Below, piece by piece: positions 51,656 to 62,905 of a stretch of 64,000 nt of DNA. The position numbers and the translations under genes are program-made. The notes beneath the pieces were generated by a model. The model searched no databases. It was not told the origin of the DNA and was given only the letters and a program-made list of their open reading frames with translations. This DNA comes from Picochlorum sp. 'celeri' (taxonomy: Eukaryota > Chlorophyta > Trebouxiophyceae), in the NCBI GenBank assembly GCA_010909725.1, contig JAACMV010000018.1, positions 62,001 to 126,000 of the forward strand, written 5' to 3'. The first letter of the stretch is position 1. The number at the start of each line of letters is the position of its first letter.

Positions 51656-53267
51656 TGCATATTACATCCTGTTGGATGGAGAGGACAATGGGGCCCCTGG
51701 AGCCCCAAGTGAAAATATGAAGAACTGGGTGGTGGGAAGGACCCATGATGAGGCTCGTAAAATTGCTGAACAGAGACATCCTGGTCGCACATTTACCCTC
51801 GTTCAAGATGATGATGTGCTGGACACATGGTTCTCGTCTGGTCTGTTTCCATTTTCTGTCTTCGGCTGGCCAAACTCTAGTAAAGAATTGGATTCTTTCT
51901 ACCCTGGATCTCTGTTGGAAACAGGACACGATATTTTGTTCTTCTGGGTTGCTCGCATGGTGATGATGGCAAGAACTTTGACAGGAAAATTGCCTTTCAA
52001 GCAAGTATACCTCCACTCGTTGGTCAGAGACGCACATGGCCGCAAAATGTCAAAGAGTCTTGGAAATGTTATTGATCCAATTAATGTGATTGAAGGCATT
52101 ACGCTGGATGCACTTCACCAGACATTACTAGGAGGAAATTTGGATCCCAAGGAAATTGAAAAGGCAAAGGCAGGTCAAAAAGCCGACTTCCCTGACGGTA
52201 TTGAAGAATGCGGAGCCGATGCACTTAGATTTGCATTGGTTTCATATACATCTCAAGGGAAGGATATCAATTTGGATATCAAACGCGTGGTATCCTACAG
52301 GCATTGGTGCAACAAACTGTGGAATGCCATTCGTTTTGCCATGATGAATCTTGGAGATGATTTCCAGCCAGAGCAGGTGAATCCAGCTTCTCTGCCATTT
52401 GCATCAAAATGGATCTTATCGCGCCTAAGCAATGCATCTAGAACAATCGTACAAGCAATGTATGCGTATGACTTCTCGACTGCCACATCGACAATCTATT
52501 CCTTCTGGCAGTATGAGCTTTGCGACATTTTTATCGAGTTGGCCAAGCCTGCATTCGCCAAGGATGACTCAGATCCAGTAAAACATGCAACAAGACAAGC
52601 GTTGTACATTTGTTTGGAATCTGGGCTGCGATTGCTCCACCCATTCATGCCATTTGTCACAGAGGAGCTTTGGCAGCGTCTACCAGGCCAATCCAACCTG
52701 CAGAAGCAGCCAGGGTATCCCCAATCTCTGATTGTGGCTGAATATCCAAAGCCACAGGAAGCATGGGAAGATGCCGAAACAGATAGGAACATGGCCTACA
52801 TGATGAGTATCGTAACAAAAGCAAGGGCTTTGCGATCTGACTATGGGCTGACAAAAGAGAAGCCAGAGATGTTCGTTTCTGTCTCAGATGCAAGCATTCG
52901 GGAATTTTTGAAAACCGTTACTCTTGAGGTTGCAACTCTGACATCCTCAGCATCCGTCAAAATCCTCGCATCCGGAGAGGAAGAGCCTCCAAGTGGTTGT
53001 GGTGTTGCCGTTGTCGATGATAAAACAACATTGCACCTGGTCCTCGCAGGAGTCCTTGATGCCGCAAAAGAGATTGAAAAGCTGGAAAAGAAGAAGGAGA
53101 ATAATATCGAGAAGATCGAAGCACTGAAGAAGCGAATATCCTCAGAGACATATGTCGACAAGACTCCAGAAAATGTCAAACAGGCTGATCAGGAAAAGCT
53201 CGAAAAGCTCGAAAATGAATTGGACAGCATCATTCGCCACATTGACGACTTCAAGGCCTTGTTGTAA
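49132..53267 (+). CDS. VARS: Valyl-tRNA synthetase with N-terminal GST-like domain
   Basis: Four exons: 49132-49239, 49344-49407, 49475-49846 and 50047-53267, with introns of 104, 67 and 200 bp in consistent phases. The product is about 1254 aa. Residues about 60-180 form a GST C-terminal-like all-helical domain (ALNERLASSEYLMGGDVSFGDIAML; WVGRVCSNESVSSVVG). A Lys/Ala-rich helix of about 70 residues follows (190-260), then the class I synthetase core with the HIGH motif (NVTGSLHIGHALT), the editing domain, KMSKS (HGRKMSKSLGNV), an anticodon-binding domain and a C-terminal coiled coil. Animal cytosolic ValRS carries a similar GST domain that binds eEF1; here the same role is inferred. Confidence 0.93.
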
Positions 53268-53414
53268 TATCCAAATAATATTTAATATTTATTTTGATGC
53301 CTACTGTAAGGATATGAAGCATCGCGAGCGTTTTGGCCATCTAAACTTTTCAAAACACAAGTGTTGCAGTCGAATGATACAATGCCCCGTCAACGCTCTG
53401 AGAGCTAATTAACA

Positions 53415-55727
53415 ATGCAAAATATTCCAAATATTGGACTCGATAAGGTGGCCAAGCTGCTAACAAGGCCCGGAAGGCTGATTCTTAACAACAGGGGAGA
53501 TACTGCCGAATTTTTTCAACCCAGAGGAGTACATTACGCACAAGGTGCGTTTGATTGAACCAATATTTGAACAAATACGTCATTTAATGGGCTATATGTG
53601 TTGCAGAGAGAATGGAATTCGAGAAGAGAGTTGCAAGCAGAGTCAAACAGTGAAGCAGATGTTGTGGACAAACATGATTTGATCGACTATTTCTGCGTGG
53701 TTGGGCTGGAAAAAGGCGGTGAAGAGTCGCTTCACATGGAAGGGGGAACGATGCCGGATATCTTATTCAGCTATCCCGGGTCTCTTCCTGAGGATTTGAG
53801 GAGGGAGATACCATCATATTGCTATCCAAATGGAATTTCAGTCAATGCTGTGCAACGAGCTTCGCATGCTGGAGCCGTAAACGAGATTGTATATGGACAA
53901 CATTATGATTTGAGGTCGGACCAATCGTTCGTCTTTCAGTTGCAAACAAGTACCAGTGATGGCTCCACGGCACCAGAGACGCTGTACGGCATCTGTTTCT
54001 ATCGAAAAGAATTTGTCCATCGTTTACCTGTGCTGATGAGACAAAAGCTTGGAAGAGGTGAGAAAGAAGAAGAAGAAGAAGCAAGACAGGAAGAGTTACC
54101 ATCGAGTCTGTGGATGTCCAACAGGTGTTACTGCATTTTGTCTCGTGTGCCTTTGTTTGAACAGCATTTCGAAATGCTGAGAAAAATTTTGTCCTTTGAA
54201 AGGCATTACCAAATCCATGAATTTGTCAAACAAGTAGACTGTGGATTGTGGAACTCCACAACGACTCCAGTGTCTCAGACCAAGTCATCTCAGAATACGA
54301 ATGAGGAAACAAATGGGTTTGATGACACTGTGAGCAGTTTCTCGGATTCAGACACATTGAAACCCCAACGCGAAGAGGAATATCAAAACACTGAAGATTT
54401 TGACACCCCAGAGGATGTGACTGCTCTTGATTTTCTCACTCCAAGTGCTCCTCTACTAGATGGCCCATCGACAGAGTACTACACAGCAAGGACTCGTGCA
54501 CCTACCAATTCGAGAGGGTCAGTGGCGAGAACAATGAGTCGGTATGAACATGTGACAAAGGATGAAGAGATAGATATAGATTCTGTCAGACGGAACCTGA
54601 CGATGATGACGATTGAGAAAGATTTGGTGTATTTCTCGACATCTGCCAGAGAGGACCAGGATGACTCGACAGGGACCAGGAAAACCCCCGAGGGCGATTC
54701 GAACACAAATAGCTTGGAGCTTGGATCTTGGATTGAAGCAAGTAATGCAGTTGTAGATGACGCGTCTTTTCAGGACACAGCTGAATCGAAGAACATGTCA
54801 CCCCCTCAGGAGACTAGACAGTCTCCATTCCCAAGTTCATGGGAGCATCCTCTCCACATGCTGGAAGCGTATAAAGCTACTGCGTACGACATGTCATGGA
54901 ATGATTCGATGAAAAAGGAAATCCAAGTGCCTGGAGAGATCTCCCTCAAGAACACGCACGGAGAATCCATGACAGCAATGTGCTGCAACATGACAGAACT
55001 GGATTTTCTTGCTGCACAGCAACTGCAGGGATGGGCCATCTGCTGCCTATGTAGACACCTGAGTGTCTACAACATTATCAACTATATAGGAGCTATGCTG
55101 TTGGAGAGGCAGATTGTTGTTTTCAATCCAAATCCGAGCGTTGTTTCAGGAATTGTCCTTTCCACCCTGCCACTGCTGACGCCCTTCTCATGGCAATCAT
55201 TGATGCTGCCCATCCTGCCAAACACTCCGGAAAAGATACATTTATTGGATGCTCCAGTACCTTTTATTGTGGGATCGACGAGCAAAACGAAGGAAATTCG
55301 CAACAAGTGTGCCAGTCTGCTCCGAGTCAATGCATACAAGGATAACATTAAAAATGCACACCTGGTTCCCAAGATGCCAGGCTTCAGCACCTTAGCACTC
55401 TCCTTATACGAAATTCATGACTCGATACGGTATCTTGGAATACAGAATGCTGCAGAATCTCGACCACTGTACCAAATCTCGGAGGAAGAAGCCAAACTTG
55501 CATCCACCTTTGCAGCCACAGTCAGCAGCCACCTCATGGGACTCACATCTGATCTTGCTGGATACATGATCACTGATGTTTCAGCTCCAATCCAAGGATC
55601 CAATCGCTGTAGCGTTTTGCTAAAAGAATCTTTCGTAGAGTCATTTGATGACCCAAAAGACAGAGAATTTATGAGTGAATTCGTCGAAACGCAACTGTTT
55701 GACATGTACACAGACTGCTTTCAATAA
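53415..55727 (+). CDS. Tripartite DENN-domain protein (Rab GEF type)
   Basis: The main exon (about 53607 or 53611 to 55727) encodes uDENN at about 55-230 (LIDYFCVVGL, PDILFSYPGS, YGICFYRKEF), an acidic and Ser-rich insert, then cDENN (LSVYNIINYIGAMLLERQIVVF, GIVLSTLPLLTPFSWQ, LLDAPVPFIVG) and dDENN. The proposed first exon is 53415-53544 (GTGCGT donor); its phase fits an acceptor at 53611, whereas the textbook TTGCAG acceptor at 53607 would need another first exon, so the N-terminus is uncertain. Proteins of this type, as in plants, activate Rab GTPases in membrane traffic. The product is about 750 aa. Confidence 0.85.
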
Positions 55728-55918
55728 TAATAATAATACTTACACACAAGGAACCTTTAACTTATTATCGATAGACCAAAACTCCTTCATCCGTCTGTTT
55801 CTAGAGAGAAAATGCAAGACGCAGAAGAACACAAGAAGAATCAATCATGTAGCAGGAGGAGGAGTAGCAGGTCCACACAAGACGGACTTTGCACGTCATC
55901 ACCAACAACCTGGAGTTG
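55728..55918. other. Overlapping 3' ends of DENN and small Cys/His genes
   Basis: This 191-bp spacer holds no gene. AATAATAATAATAC directly follows the DENN stop and may serve as a polyadenylation signal region. Confidence 0.3.
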
Positions 55919-56224
55919 TTATGGAGCATAGTTTTCAATCTCTCTGCTCCGCTTTGATACGATCGGCTCTCCCCCATCCTCCTCCACCCCTCTCTTTTTC
56001 ATGGGAATTCCTATATCGCTCATGGTCTGTATTGGGAAGATTTTCTTGGACAGGCGGCAAATTTCTGAAAAATTGTCCATTCGAATCTTCTGCTGACAGC
56101 TGCTATCGCACACATGAAGCTGCAAGTGCGTATTACATTGGTACATATTGCCACCAATCTTCTCAAAAACACAAAATCTGTTGCATGGCACTTCGCCTTG
56201 CTGCAGACTCAACATGCCCGTCAT
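55919..56224 (-). CDS. Small Cys/His-rich, probably zinc-binding protein
   Basis: A single open frame of 101 codons starts MTGMLSLQQG. It has paired cysteines and histidines: CNRFC, then QCNTHLQLHVCDSSC and, after NFSE, ICRLSKK. The order C-x2-H-x3-H-x-C-x3-C followed about 12 residues later by IC-x-L-S resembles small zinc-ribbon-like folds, but I cannot name a family. The C-terminus is basic and acidic in turn (KRGVEEDGGE; KRSREIENY), like a nuclear signal. An upstream exon is possible because the frame opens close to its ATG. An overlapping plus-strand frame (55675-56298) is taken as the shadow. Confidence 0.5.
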   Translation of the reverse strand: MTGMLSLQQGEVPCNRFCVFEKIGGNMYQCNTHLQLHVCDSSCQQKIRMDNFSEICRLSKKIFPIQTMSDIGIPMKKRGVEEDGGEPIVSKRSREIENYAP

Positions 56225-56543
56225 GCTTGACAAAAGTAAGCAGACACCTCGCGATTCCTGTTCCCTTATTAGACACTCACACTCTCACAAAAAAATAAGA
56301 AAATTCAAAAGTGATTGGGATCACGTGGGTTGAGACCATCTTCACTGAGAAGTCTTCTCATTTAAAAATTGCAGCTCTACCTGGATTTAGAGTAATGGAG
56401 AGATCTAGCCTTGCAGGCTTTGAGATACACACATATATACTTTATACTTCCTCCATGGTACTACTGAATGACTTCTATCCTTGTTGGTCAGAAATAGGGT
56501 ACGAAGAAACTCACAGTGTCTTACAATAATAATGGAAGGTTGA
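56225..56543. other. Region between the small Cys/His gene and the SF3B1 3' end
   Basis: This 319-bp stretch lies upstream of the small gene and downstream of SF3B1, on the same strand. CACGTG (G-box palindrome) occurs at 56323-56328 with a flanking ATCACGTGGG, a plausible promoter element of the small gene. No coding sequence is supported. Confidence 0.35.
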
Positions 56544-59500
56544 CTAGATGAAGACGTCTAATTCATGCCTGTGATATGTGTTGGTTGCATCATCTTGCAT
56601 GACTGGATACGCTGGGACGAGTGCGTCTTGTGCTCCCATGTAGAGGTTGTTATACAGCCTCCAATATGTTGTTCTGACTTTTCGAGCGGGGTGGAATAAT
56701 CCCTGGAGGATGTAATAGAGAATTGTGGAAGGGCCCAATGCCAGGCGGCATCCTTCAATGGCTCCATTGACTGCCTGGATGATGTGTGCGCTCTCTTCGA
56801 ATATGTTTGGCCAGACGTAATTCAGCAAATGTGTGAGTGCGTCTTCGCATCCTAATCCGTACACTCCCAGTGCAATGTGCTGCACGACGGATGCTGCCGT
56901 CTGTCTGTGCACCAGGTCTCTGTCCATGAGGGCATCTTCCAAGAGGGGAGTTACGGCATAGATGTAGTCCTTCCCCATTTCTCCTATATACTCGAATAAG
57001 AATGAGAGCGCCTTCAGAACTCCGTTCTGTACATTCAATTCAGGAACGCGGTATTCGTTCATCAATGCCGGCAGCACTGTGAATGGAGCACACGTCTCTG
57101 CAACAATGGCAATGGCCACAGTTGTGCACACTCTATTCTGCCTTTCTTGTACTTTGAGGTTGTTCAATAAAGTCACCAAAACATCTTGTGGGCCGATTGC
57201 TTTCGCTATATACCCAAACGTATTCACGGATGCTCTTCGGATGGCTTTTCGCGGTGCGCGTAACATATCCAAGAGTTCAAAGCAGATTCTCATCCATTCC
57301 CTGGCAGGTACAAACTCTGCTCCACGGTCCGCAATTCTGCCAACCAGATCGATACAGTTCTCTTGCACCTTTTCATGTCTATTCTTTAGAATGGGAGTGA
57401 GACGAGGCAGCAGGTCTTTGATTGGAGGAGTCATCCGTGTCATGCCAATCACAGCAACAATGGATTTCAGAGCACCGAGAATGGACCCAAGAACTTCTGG
57501 ATACTCTTCTCCCAGGTTTTCGAACAATATGATGCCCAAATGCGACAGAATTTTCTCTTCATCGCACTTTTTCATAACAGGAGCAATCTTTGCCACGAGG
57601 TCTGCTGCCTGTTCTCTGATGCGGGCACTCTTATTATTGAGTCGCCATTTAATAGTACCACTTATTTGTGGCAGGTAGGGAGCGGCCCTCTCACCTAGTG
57701 CATTTATAACTGTCCCGAAACCGTTAAGTACCACAGGCGTTTCATCAGTGTTTTGCTCTTGGTATGCATAAATCATTCCATCGATCAGCAGTTCTTCCAA
57801 TCTGGCATCAATGTCTGCTGCACCCAATGATGTCACCACCTTGTCAATAGCCTCCATGACCATCTTTCTATACGGCTCACTTTCGTCCTTTAAATCTTCC
57901 ACAATTCTCCCGACTACATCAGAGCAGCCAATTTTCTCCGCAATAGCCGCGGTTGTCTCAACCAATGCTCTGTAATTACGCCTGTCAAGGGCCATGCGCC
58001 GCACCCAAAAGTGCTTGAAAAACTCTGGAGCTATTTCGGCTCTGATATACTCAGGCTCGACGCCATCAGTTGCTACACATTGTTTCACAACTTTGAGTAC
58101 AATCTTTTTCATTTCTTCATCTGGCGTTTGGAATTCTCGGAGTAAGATCACCATGACCTCCCTGGTGTAGTAGTTGGCATACATGGCATCCATGAGTGGA
58201 ATAATGAACCCAATGGCTTTGAGAAAAGCCGCCAACACTTTCCCCCTCAGAAGTCTAACTCCTTTCCATAAAGGCTCCAGCACGTCATCAAACGATTCAA
58301 TACCATACGGAGCAGCTGCCTCAGCAAGTGCAGATACTGCCAAGGCTGTGATAGTCTTCACCTTTTGGTTTTCATCTGTGAGGCCATGCTTAATTATCGC
58401 AACGAGAGAGGACAAATGCGGCAGAATAGCACAGCCCATTAATATGGCAGTTTGTTGGACAATCTTGATTCCCGTATGTCGAGCTTGCCAAGACTTTTTA
58501 CTCATGCATACTGCTTTGAGGAAGGGAAGCATTGTTGGGATCCCAAGTGCAGATGCAACCACAGAAAATGCCCTGGCTGTCGTGTTTCTGACATATTCAT
58601 CCACATTATCAATATCAGGTCTCATTGCAGCAATCATTGTTGCCAACCCAGCTGCTTTTGCAAGATTTGCAATGATTTCTCTGCCTTCAGCTCTAGCATA
58701 GTAGTCCTCGTCAATCAACAAAGGTTCAATGACCACCAGAATCTTGTGCACATATGGCCTCACCAAATCATCCAAGCGGAATAAAATTCTATCTATGACT
58801 TTCACCAAAAGATGTCGCTCTTGATCCTCCAATGTAGGGCTCATTAAAAGGGGCAAGATTTGATTAAAAAGAGGACCAGCACCAAAACTTCTTGCCTTCT
58901 CAGTCAGATGTTTCAGACCATTTTTCCTCTGCGGAGGCGTTCCATTCTTCACTTTCAATAACAACTTCATAATTTTTCGTTCCTTAGCTTCCTCCAAAGA
59001 GAGAGAAGATTCATCCACATCTTTTAGAAGCTTGCCAAAATACTGCTGGTCTTCCACCTTCATATCTGGCAGCCCTTCCACAGCAACAGGTACATCAAAT
59101 GCCTGAGTGCGATCTTCTTCCGGAATCGCATACAGCGGTGTACCATCTACTGGTGCTGGTGTTGCAGTCAATTTCCTCGCCGGTGTTTGGATTGGCACGT
59201 ACCCAGCAGGAACCTCCAATATCTTGTACCCATCTGAAGGCCCAGGAAGCATTGCATCCAACTCTTCATCACTCAGAGGACGATTCCTATATTCTATCTC
59301 CTTTTCAATTTTCATAGCTTGGTACAACTCCGGCGTCATCGGCACGGGTTGCGCACCCTGTCCAGGTGCCCCATACATTGGAGTTTCCATCCCTGCTGCG
59401 CCAACAGGCGTGGCACCAAACCCTCCGTGCGCAGGCGTTGCCCCCACTGCCGCAGGCGTCGCATCCCACCGACTCCTCTTTGTACCTACTTCTTGGGCAG

Positions 59501-60128
59501 GCGTCGCATCCCACCGACTCCGACGAGATGCAGTGGCAGTGACATCCTTTGAATCCCATCTACTCGGTGTCGCATCCCACTTGCTTGGCTTCTCCACTTT
59601 CTCTGGCGCCTCCCACGCAGACTGCTTCTCCCCCATCGAATCCCATCTACTACTCTTTACCTTTTTAAGACCGCCACCATCCGCCTCCTCCTCCTCCCTC
59701 TTCTTCATCTCAATATTTCTCATGGTATTCTCCCTCTCAAGAGCAAGCTGGTTCTCCCTCATAATATCAGCATACGATCGAGCACCCTCTTCACCAGGCG
59801 CAGAAGAAAACGCATCTTTTCTTGTTGGAGATAAAGCCCTGTTCAGCCTCCTCTTACTGTAGTCACTTTCCAAATCGACAACCTTTCTCGAAGGCCCAAA
59901 CTGTGGCTCCTGCCCTCCATGCCCACCCTCTTCTACAGGAATATCTTCCAAAACATCCTTTGGAGCAGTATATGATGCTAACTTACTGCACAAAGACAAA
60001 CACGAGTCAGTACATCCTGCAGGCAGACGTGTGCCCCCCAAATTCACTTCGACCCACCTTTTCACCAGTCTCTGGCGCTCATCACCTCCCTCTCCATCAG
60101 AATCATACGTATCTTTGGGTCGACCCAT
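56544..60128 (-). CDS. SF3B1: Splicing factor 3B subunit 1 (SF3B1/SF3b155)
   Basis: Exon 60128-60058, intron 60057-59986 (72 bp, phase 2) and exon 59985-56544 encode 1170 aa. The N-terminal part has the RWDATP/RWDS repeats that bind U2AF-type factors and are phosphorylated, then an Arg/Lys/Glu-rich region. The rest is the superhelix of about 20 HEAT repeats, with blocks such as [17 protein letters not shown] and [18 protein letters not shown] that match the hotspot region around human Lys700. SF3B1 clamps the branch point in the U2 snRNP. The intron is a multiple of three and stop-free, so retention would insert 24 residues. Confidence 0.95.
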   Translation of the reverse strand: MGRPKDTYDSDGEGGDERQRLVKRWVEVNLGGTRLPAGCTDSCLSLCSKLASYTAPKDVLEDIPVEEGGHGGQEPQFGPSRKVVDLESDYSKRRLNRALSPTRKDAFSSAPGEEGARSYADIMRENQLALERENTMRNIEMKKREEEEADGGGLKKVKSSRWDSMGEKQSAWEAPEKVEKPSKWDATPSRWDSKDVTATASRRSRWDATPAQEVGTKRSRWDATPAAVGATPAHGGFGATPVGAAGMETPMYGAPGQGAQPVPMTPELYQAMKIEKEIEYRNRPLSDEELDAMLPGPSDGYKILEVPAGYVPIQTPARKLTATPAPVDGTPLYAIPEEDRTQAFDVPVAVEGLPDMKVEDQQYFGKLLKDVDESSLSLEEAKERKIMKLLLKVKNGTPPQRKNGLKHLTEKARSFGAGPLFNQILPLLMSPTLEDQERHLLVKVIDRILFRLDDLVRPYVHKILVVIEPLLIDEDYYARAEGREIIANLAKAAGLATMIAAMRPDIDNVDEYVRNTTARAFSVVASALGIPTMLPFLKAVCMSKKSWQARHTGIKIVQQTAILMGCAILPHLSSLVAIIKHGLTDENQKVKTITALAVSALAEAAAPYGIESFDDVLEPLWKGVRLLRGKVLAAFLKAIGFIIPLMDAMYANYYTREVMVILLREFQTPDEEMKKIVLKVVKQCVATDGVEPEYIRAEIAPEFFKHFWVRRMALDRRNYRALVETTAAIAEKIGCSDVVGRIVEDLKDESEPYRKMVMEAIDKVVTSLGAADIDARLEELLIDGMIYAYQEQNTDETPVVLNGFGTVINALGERAAPYLPQISGTIKWRLNNKSARIREQAADLVAKIAPVMKKCDEEKILSHLGIILFENLGEEYPEVLGSILGALKSIVAVIGMTRMTPPIKDLLPRLTPILKNRHEKVQENCIDLVGRIADRGAEFVPAREWMRICFELLDMLRAPRKAIRRASVNTFGYIAKAIGPQDVLVTLLNNLKVQERQNRVCTTVAIAIVAETCAPFTVLPALMNEYRVPELNVQNGVLKALSFLFEYIGEMGKDYIYAVTPLLEDALMDRDLVHRQTAASVVQHIALGVYGLGCEDALTHLLNYVWPNIFEESAHIIQAVNGAIEGCRLALGPSTILYYILQGLFHPARKVRTTYWRLYNNLYMGAQDALVPAYPVMQDDATNTYHRHELDVFI

Positions 60129-60406
60129 GATGGACACGATAAGTTTACACAACTAGCAGCAGCAATGCGACTCTAATTTTCAAGTCAAGCCAGCGGCATA
60201 TTCTCGAATTCCTCGGTTTTATCAGATGAAAAATCACAACATGTACCCTAAAATGTAATATATCACAGATATACTATGGCTATGACGCATCTAAAATGGC
60301 CAAGCTCGTCGACATTCTAAATACGGAATGTCGACCTCCACTGTTGTGTTGAATAGTCGTGTAGTAGCATTGAACTGGTACTCATAATGACTATTACTCT
60401 TTAATA
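60129..60406. promoter_or_regulatory. Divergent SF3B1/pyrH promoter with a perfect hairpin
   Basis: Within this 278-bp spacer GTCGACATTC (60308-60317) and its complement GAATGTCGAC (60326-60335) form a perfect 10-bp stem with an 8-base loop, containing two GTCGAC sites. Its symmetry suggests a protein-binding site or cruciform; the function is unknown. Confidence 0.5.
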
Positions 60407-61336
60407 ATGCTACATCAAGCAAGATCTGTGCATCAGAAGGGCGGAGTCGCCCAATTACACCCATCTGCATGCGCGGTGAGTGCATGGAACACATGTTCCG
60501 TATCTCATCGCGTTCATCTTAGGCAGGAAGCATCCAAAAATGTCTCATATTCAAGACATTGTGCTATGATGGCCCTTGCGACGTCGTCGCCATTGTCACA
60601 GGATGGGTCACAGCGAGGGGAGCTTCGGTTCAAGAGAGTCATGCTCAAAGTGAGTGGTGAAGCTTTGGAAGGCAGTCATGATTACGGGATTGATCCAAGT
60701 GTGCTGAAATCTATTGCCAAAGAGGTGGCAGCGGCTGTTCGGGAGGGCGTGGAGGTAGCAATTGTTGTTGGGGGTGGGAATTTCTTTAGAGGGGTTGATC
60801 GGTGGGATGGGATGGAAAGGGCCACCGCTGATTATGTGGGCATGCTTGCGACTGTTATGAATGCGGTATGCCTTCAATCAGCCTTAGAAGCAGAGGGAGT
60901 ACAGACACGTGTGCAGACTGCGATTGAAATGCAAGAGATAGCAGAGCCATACATCAGGAGAAGAGCAATTCGGCATTTGGAGCGGGGTCGAGTGGTGATT
61001 TTTGGCGCTGGTACGGGTAATCCATTCTTTACCACTGATACAGCAGCAGCGTTGAGGGCTGCCGAGATTGGGGCTGATGCGTTTTTCAAGGCAACCAAGG
61101 TGGATGGTGTGTATGATGATGATCCAGTGAAGAACCCAGAGGCTGTGATGCACAAGTCGCTGTCCTTTAGGGATGTTTTGCTGAAAGATTTGAATGTGAT
61201 GGATGACACAGCTATTACATTATGCAAAGAAAATTCTATTCCTGTGGTTGTATTTAATTTACATACGGATGGCAATGTGGTTGCTGCGCTGTTGGGAGAC
61301 CCTGATGTTGGAACAATCATAAGCCATGGCACGTGA
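60407..61336 (+). CDS. pyrH: UMP kinase (PyrH type), probably plastid
   Basis: A single exon encodes 309 aa. The first about 65 residues ([13 protein letters not shown]..., rich in Ser/His/Arg/Ala) fit a plastid transit peptide. The remainder is the bacterial-type UMP kinase: [68 protein letters not shown] in short conserved blocks, [16 protein letters not shown] and [18 protein letters not shown]. It converts UMP to UDP and is distinct from the eukaryote cytosolic UMP/CMP kinase. Its stop is 25 bp from the stop of Rpt1. Confidence 0.94.
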   Translation: MLHQARSVHQKGGVAQLHPSACAVSAWNTCSVSHRVHLRQEASKNVSYSRHCAMMALATSSPLSQDGSQRGELRFKRVMLKVSGEALEGSHDYGIDPSVLKSIAKEVAAAVREGVEVAIVVGGGNFFRGVDRWDGMERATADYVGMLATVMNAVCLQSALEAEGVQTRVQTAIEMQEIAEPYIRRRAIRHLERGRVVIFGAGTGNPFFTTDTAAALRAAEIGADAFFKATKVDGVYDDDPVKNPEAVMHKSLSFRDVLLKDLNVMDDTAITLCKENSIPVVVFNLHTDGNVVAALLGDPDVGTIISHGT

Positions 61337-61361
61337 ATACATATATCAACGAGCCATGTTC

Positions 61362-62666
61362 TTAATTGTAAACTAAATACTTTGGTGTGGCACTGAATTT
61401 TTGATATCCTTTGATCACCTTATTCACTGCATCGAGGAAGTCTTTTTCTGTCACAGTTTTTCTTCTAGAGCGGATTGCAAACATGCCAGCTTCTGTGCAC
61501 ACTGATCTGATATCTGCTCCTGTAGAGTTTGGACATAAGCGAGCGAGCAATTCGTACCGAATGTCACGCTCAACGTTCATTGCCCTTGTATGAATCTTGA
61601 AAATCTGAGTTCTTCCTTGCAGGTCTGGCAATCCAAATTCTACCTTTCTATCAAGCCTTCCTGGTCGAAGCAGCGCTGGATCCAATGTATCTGGTCTATT
61701 AGTTGCCATGAGCACCTTGATGTTTCCTCTGGAATCGAATCCATCCAGCTGGTTGACGATTTCAAGCATGGTTCTCTGAACCTCATTGTCTCCTCCTTGA
61801 TCATCACCACGGGCTCCGCCAATGGCATCGACCTCATCAAAGAAAATAATGCATGCCTTTTTCGATCGAGCCATTTGGAAAAGCTCTCTCACCATTCTCG
61901 CACCCTCACCAACATACTTTTGCACCAGCTCACTGCCAATCACTCTAATGAAACACGCATCTGTACGATTGGCCACTGCTCGAGCAAGAAGGGTCTTTCC
62001 TGTACCAGGGGGTCCGTAGAGTAAAATACCCTTTGGAGGATCTATACCCAGCTTGACAAACTTTTCAGGATGCAACATTGGAATCTCAACAACTTCCCTC
62101 ATCTTCTCAATCTGCTCTTTGCTCCCGCCAATATCGCTATATGTGATATCAGGTTTCTCTTCCACTGTCATCATCGTGACAGTAGGGTCAATCTTTGGAG
62201 GCAAGGGAATCTGAATCTGATACTTTTGTCTATCAACCCCCACTCGCATGCCCTCTTCTATATCAGTCGGTGCCACTTTGTCCCCCAAACCAACAACAAA
62301 CTTTGCAATCTGCTTGATATTGATCAAATATTTAGCATCATCTGTGTTAGGATTCATAATCTTTGTGCAACGAGCCACCTGAAGAGGCTGTTCCTCCTGC
62401 ATCATTTGTTTGTCAGCCACAAGGTCCCAACGACTTGGATGAGCCAGACCGGTATCAGACTCCTTGATCCCTGCCAGTTCATTCACCTTCTTCGAAAGCG
62501 ATTTTATCTCATTTTCTAATGATTTTATCTTCGCTGTATAGGATCCAGCCCCGTATGCTTGCATAATACGGACATCCTCCTCCGTGAGAGCCTTGATGGG
62601 CTTGTTGTCCTCATCAACGTCCATACGGTCCCCTTCCTTCTCCTTTTTCTTTTCTTCTACTGTCAT
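61362..62666 (-). CDS. RPT1: 26S proteasome regulatory subunit Rpt1
   Basis: A single exon encodes 434 aa from the ATG at 62666; a longer open frame upstream lacks an ATG. A coiled-coil N-terminus is followed by an OB-like segment and the AAA+ domain with Walker A GPPGTGKT, Walker B IIFFDEVD and an [20 protein letters not shown] second-region motif. [13 protein letters not shown] and the C-terminal [10 protein letters not shown] fit Rpt1 (PSMC2). Rpt1 forms the ATPase ring that unfolds substrates for the 20S core. Confidence 0.95.
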   Translation of the reverse strand: MTVEEKKKEKEGDRMDVDEDNKPIKALTEEDVRIMQAYGAGSYTAKIKSLENEIKSLSKKVNELAGIKESDTGLAHPSRWDLVADKQMMQEEQPLQVARCTKIMNPNTDDAKYLINIKQIAKFVVGLGDKVAPTDIEEGMRVGVDRQKYQIQIPLPPKIDPTVTMMTVEEKPDITYSDIGGSKEQIEKMREVVEIPMLHPEKFVKLGIDPPKGILLYGPPGTGKTLLARAVANRTDACFIRVIGSELVQKYVGEGARMVRELFQMARSKKACIIFFDEVDAIGGARGDDQGGDNEVQRTMLEIVNQLDGFDSRGNIKVLMATNRPDTLDPALLRPGRLDRKVEFGLPDLQGRTQIFKIHTRAMNVERDIRYELLARLCPNSTGADIRSVCTEAGMFAIRSRRKTVTEKDFLDAVNKVIKGYQKFSATPKYLVYN

Positions 62667-62905
62667 TTTCGATATCAATGCCCAAAAGTGACCTTCCTGG
62701 TTGTACTCTCCCCAACGTAGGATCAATCACGGTTTGATTGATCACGAGATGGCTGAATTCAGCAGTAGAAGGATAGTGGAGACCTTCTACTATCTGTTTT
62801 ATTCATAAAACTGTTATGTTTATGGATTTGAGGGGATGCGCACCAGGTTTTGGCCTGTTTTAGATTGTGTGTTTCTTACAAAAAAAAACCTGAAGATTGA
62901 CTATT
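62667..62905. other. Short intergenic spacer
   Basis: This 239-bp gap separates Rpt1 and the KDM5-like gene, both on the minus strand. It is A/T-rich with a run of eight A near 62881 on the plus strand; no gene is visible. Confidence 0.3.

Noticed and set aside
55675..56298. Plus-strand open frame of 207 codons after the DENN gene
   Set aside because: It overlaps the DENN coding end, has no ATG context or domain, and is antisense to the better-supported Cys/His frame.
59107..59862. Plus-strand open frame (251 codons) antisense to the SF3B1 N-terminal repeats
   Set aside because: It mirrors the RWDATP repeat region of SF3B1 and has the low-complexity composition expected of its complement.
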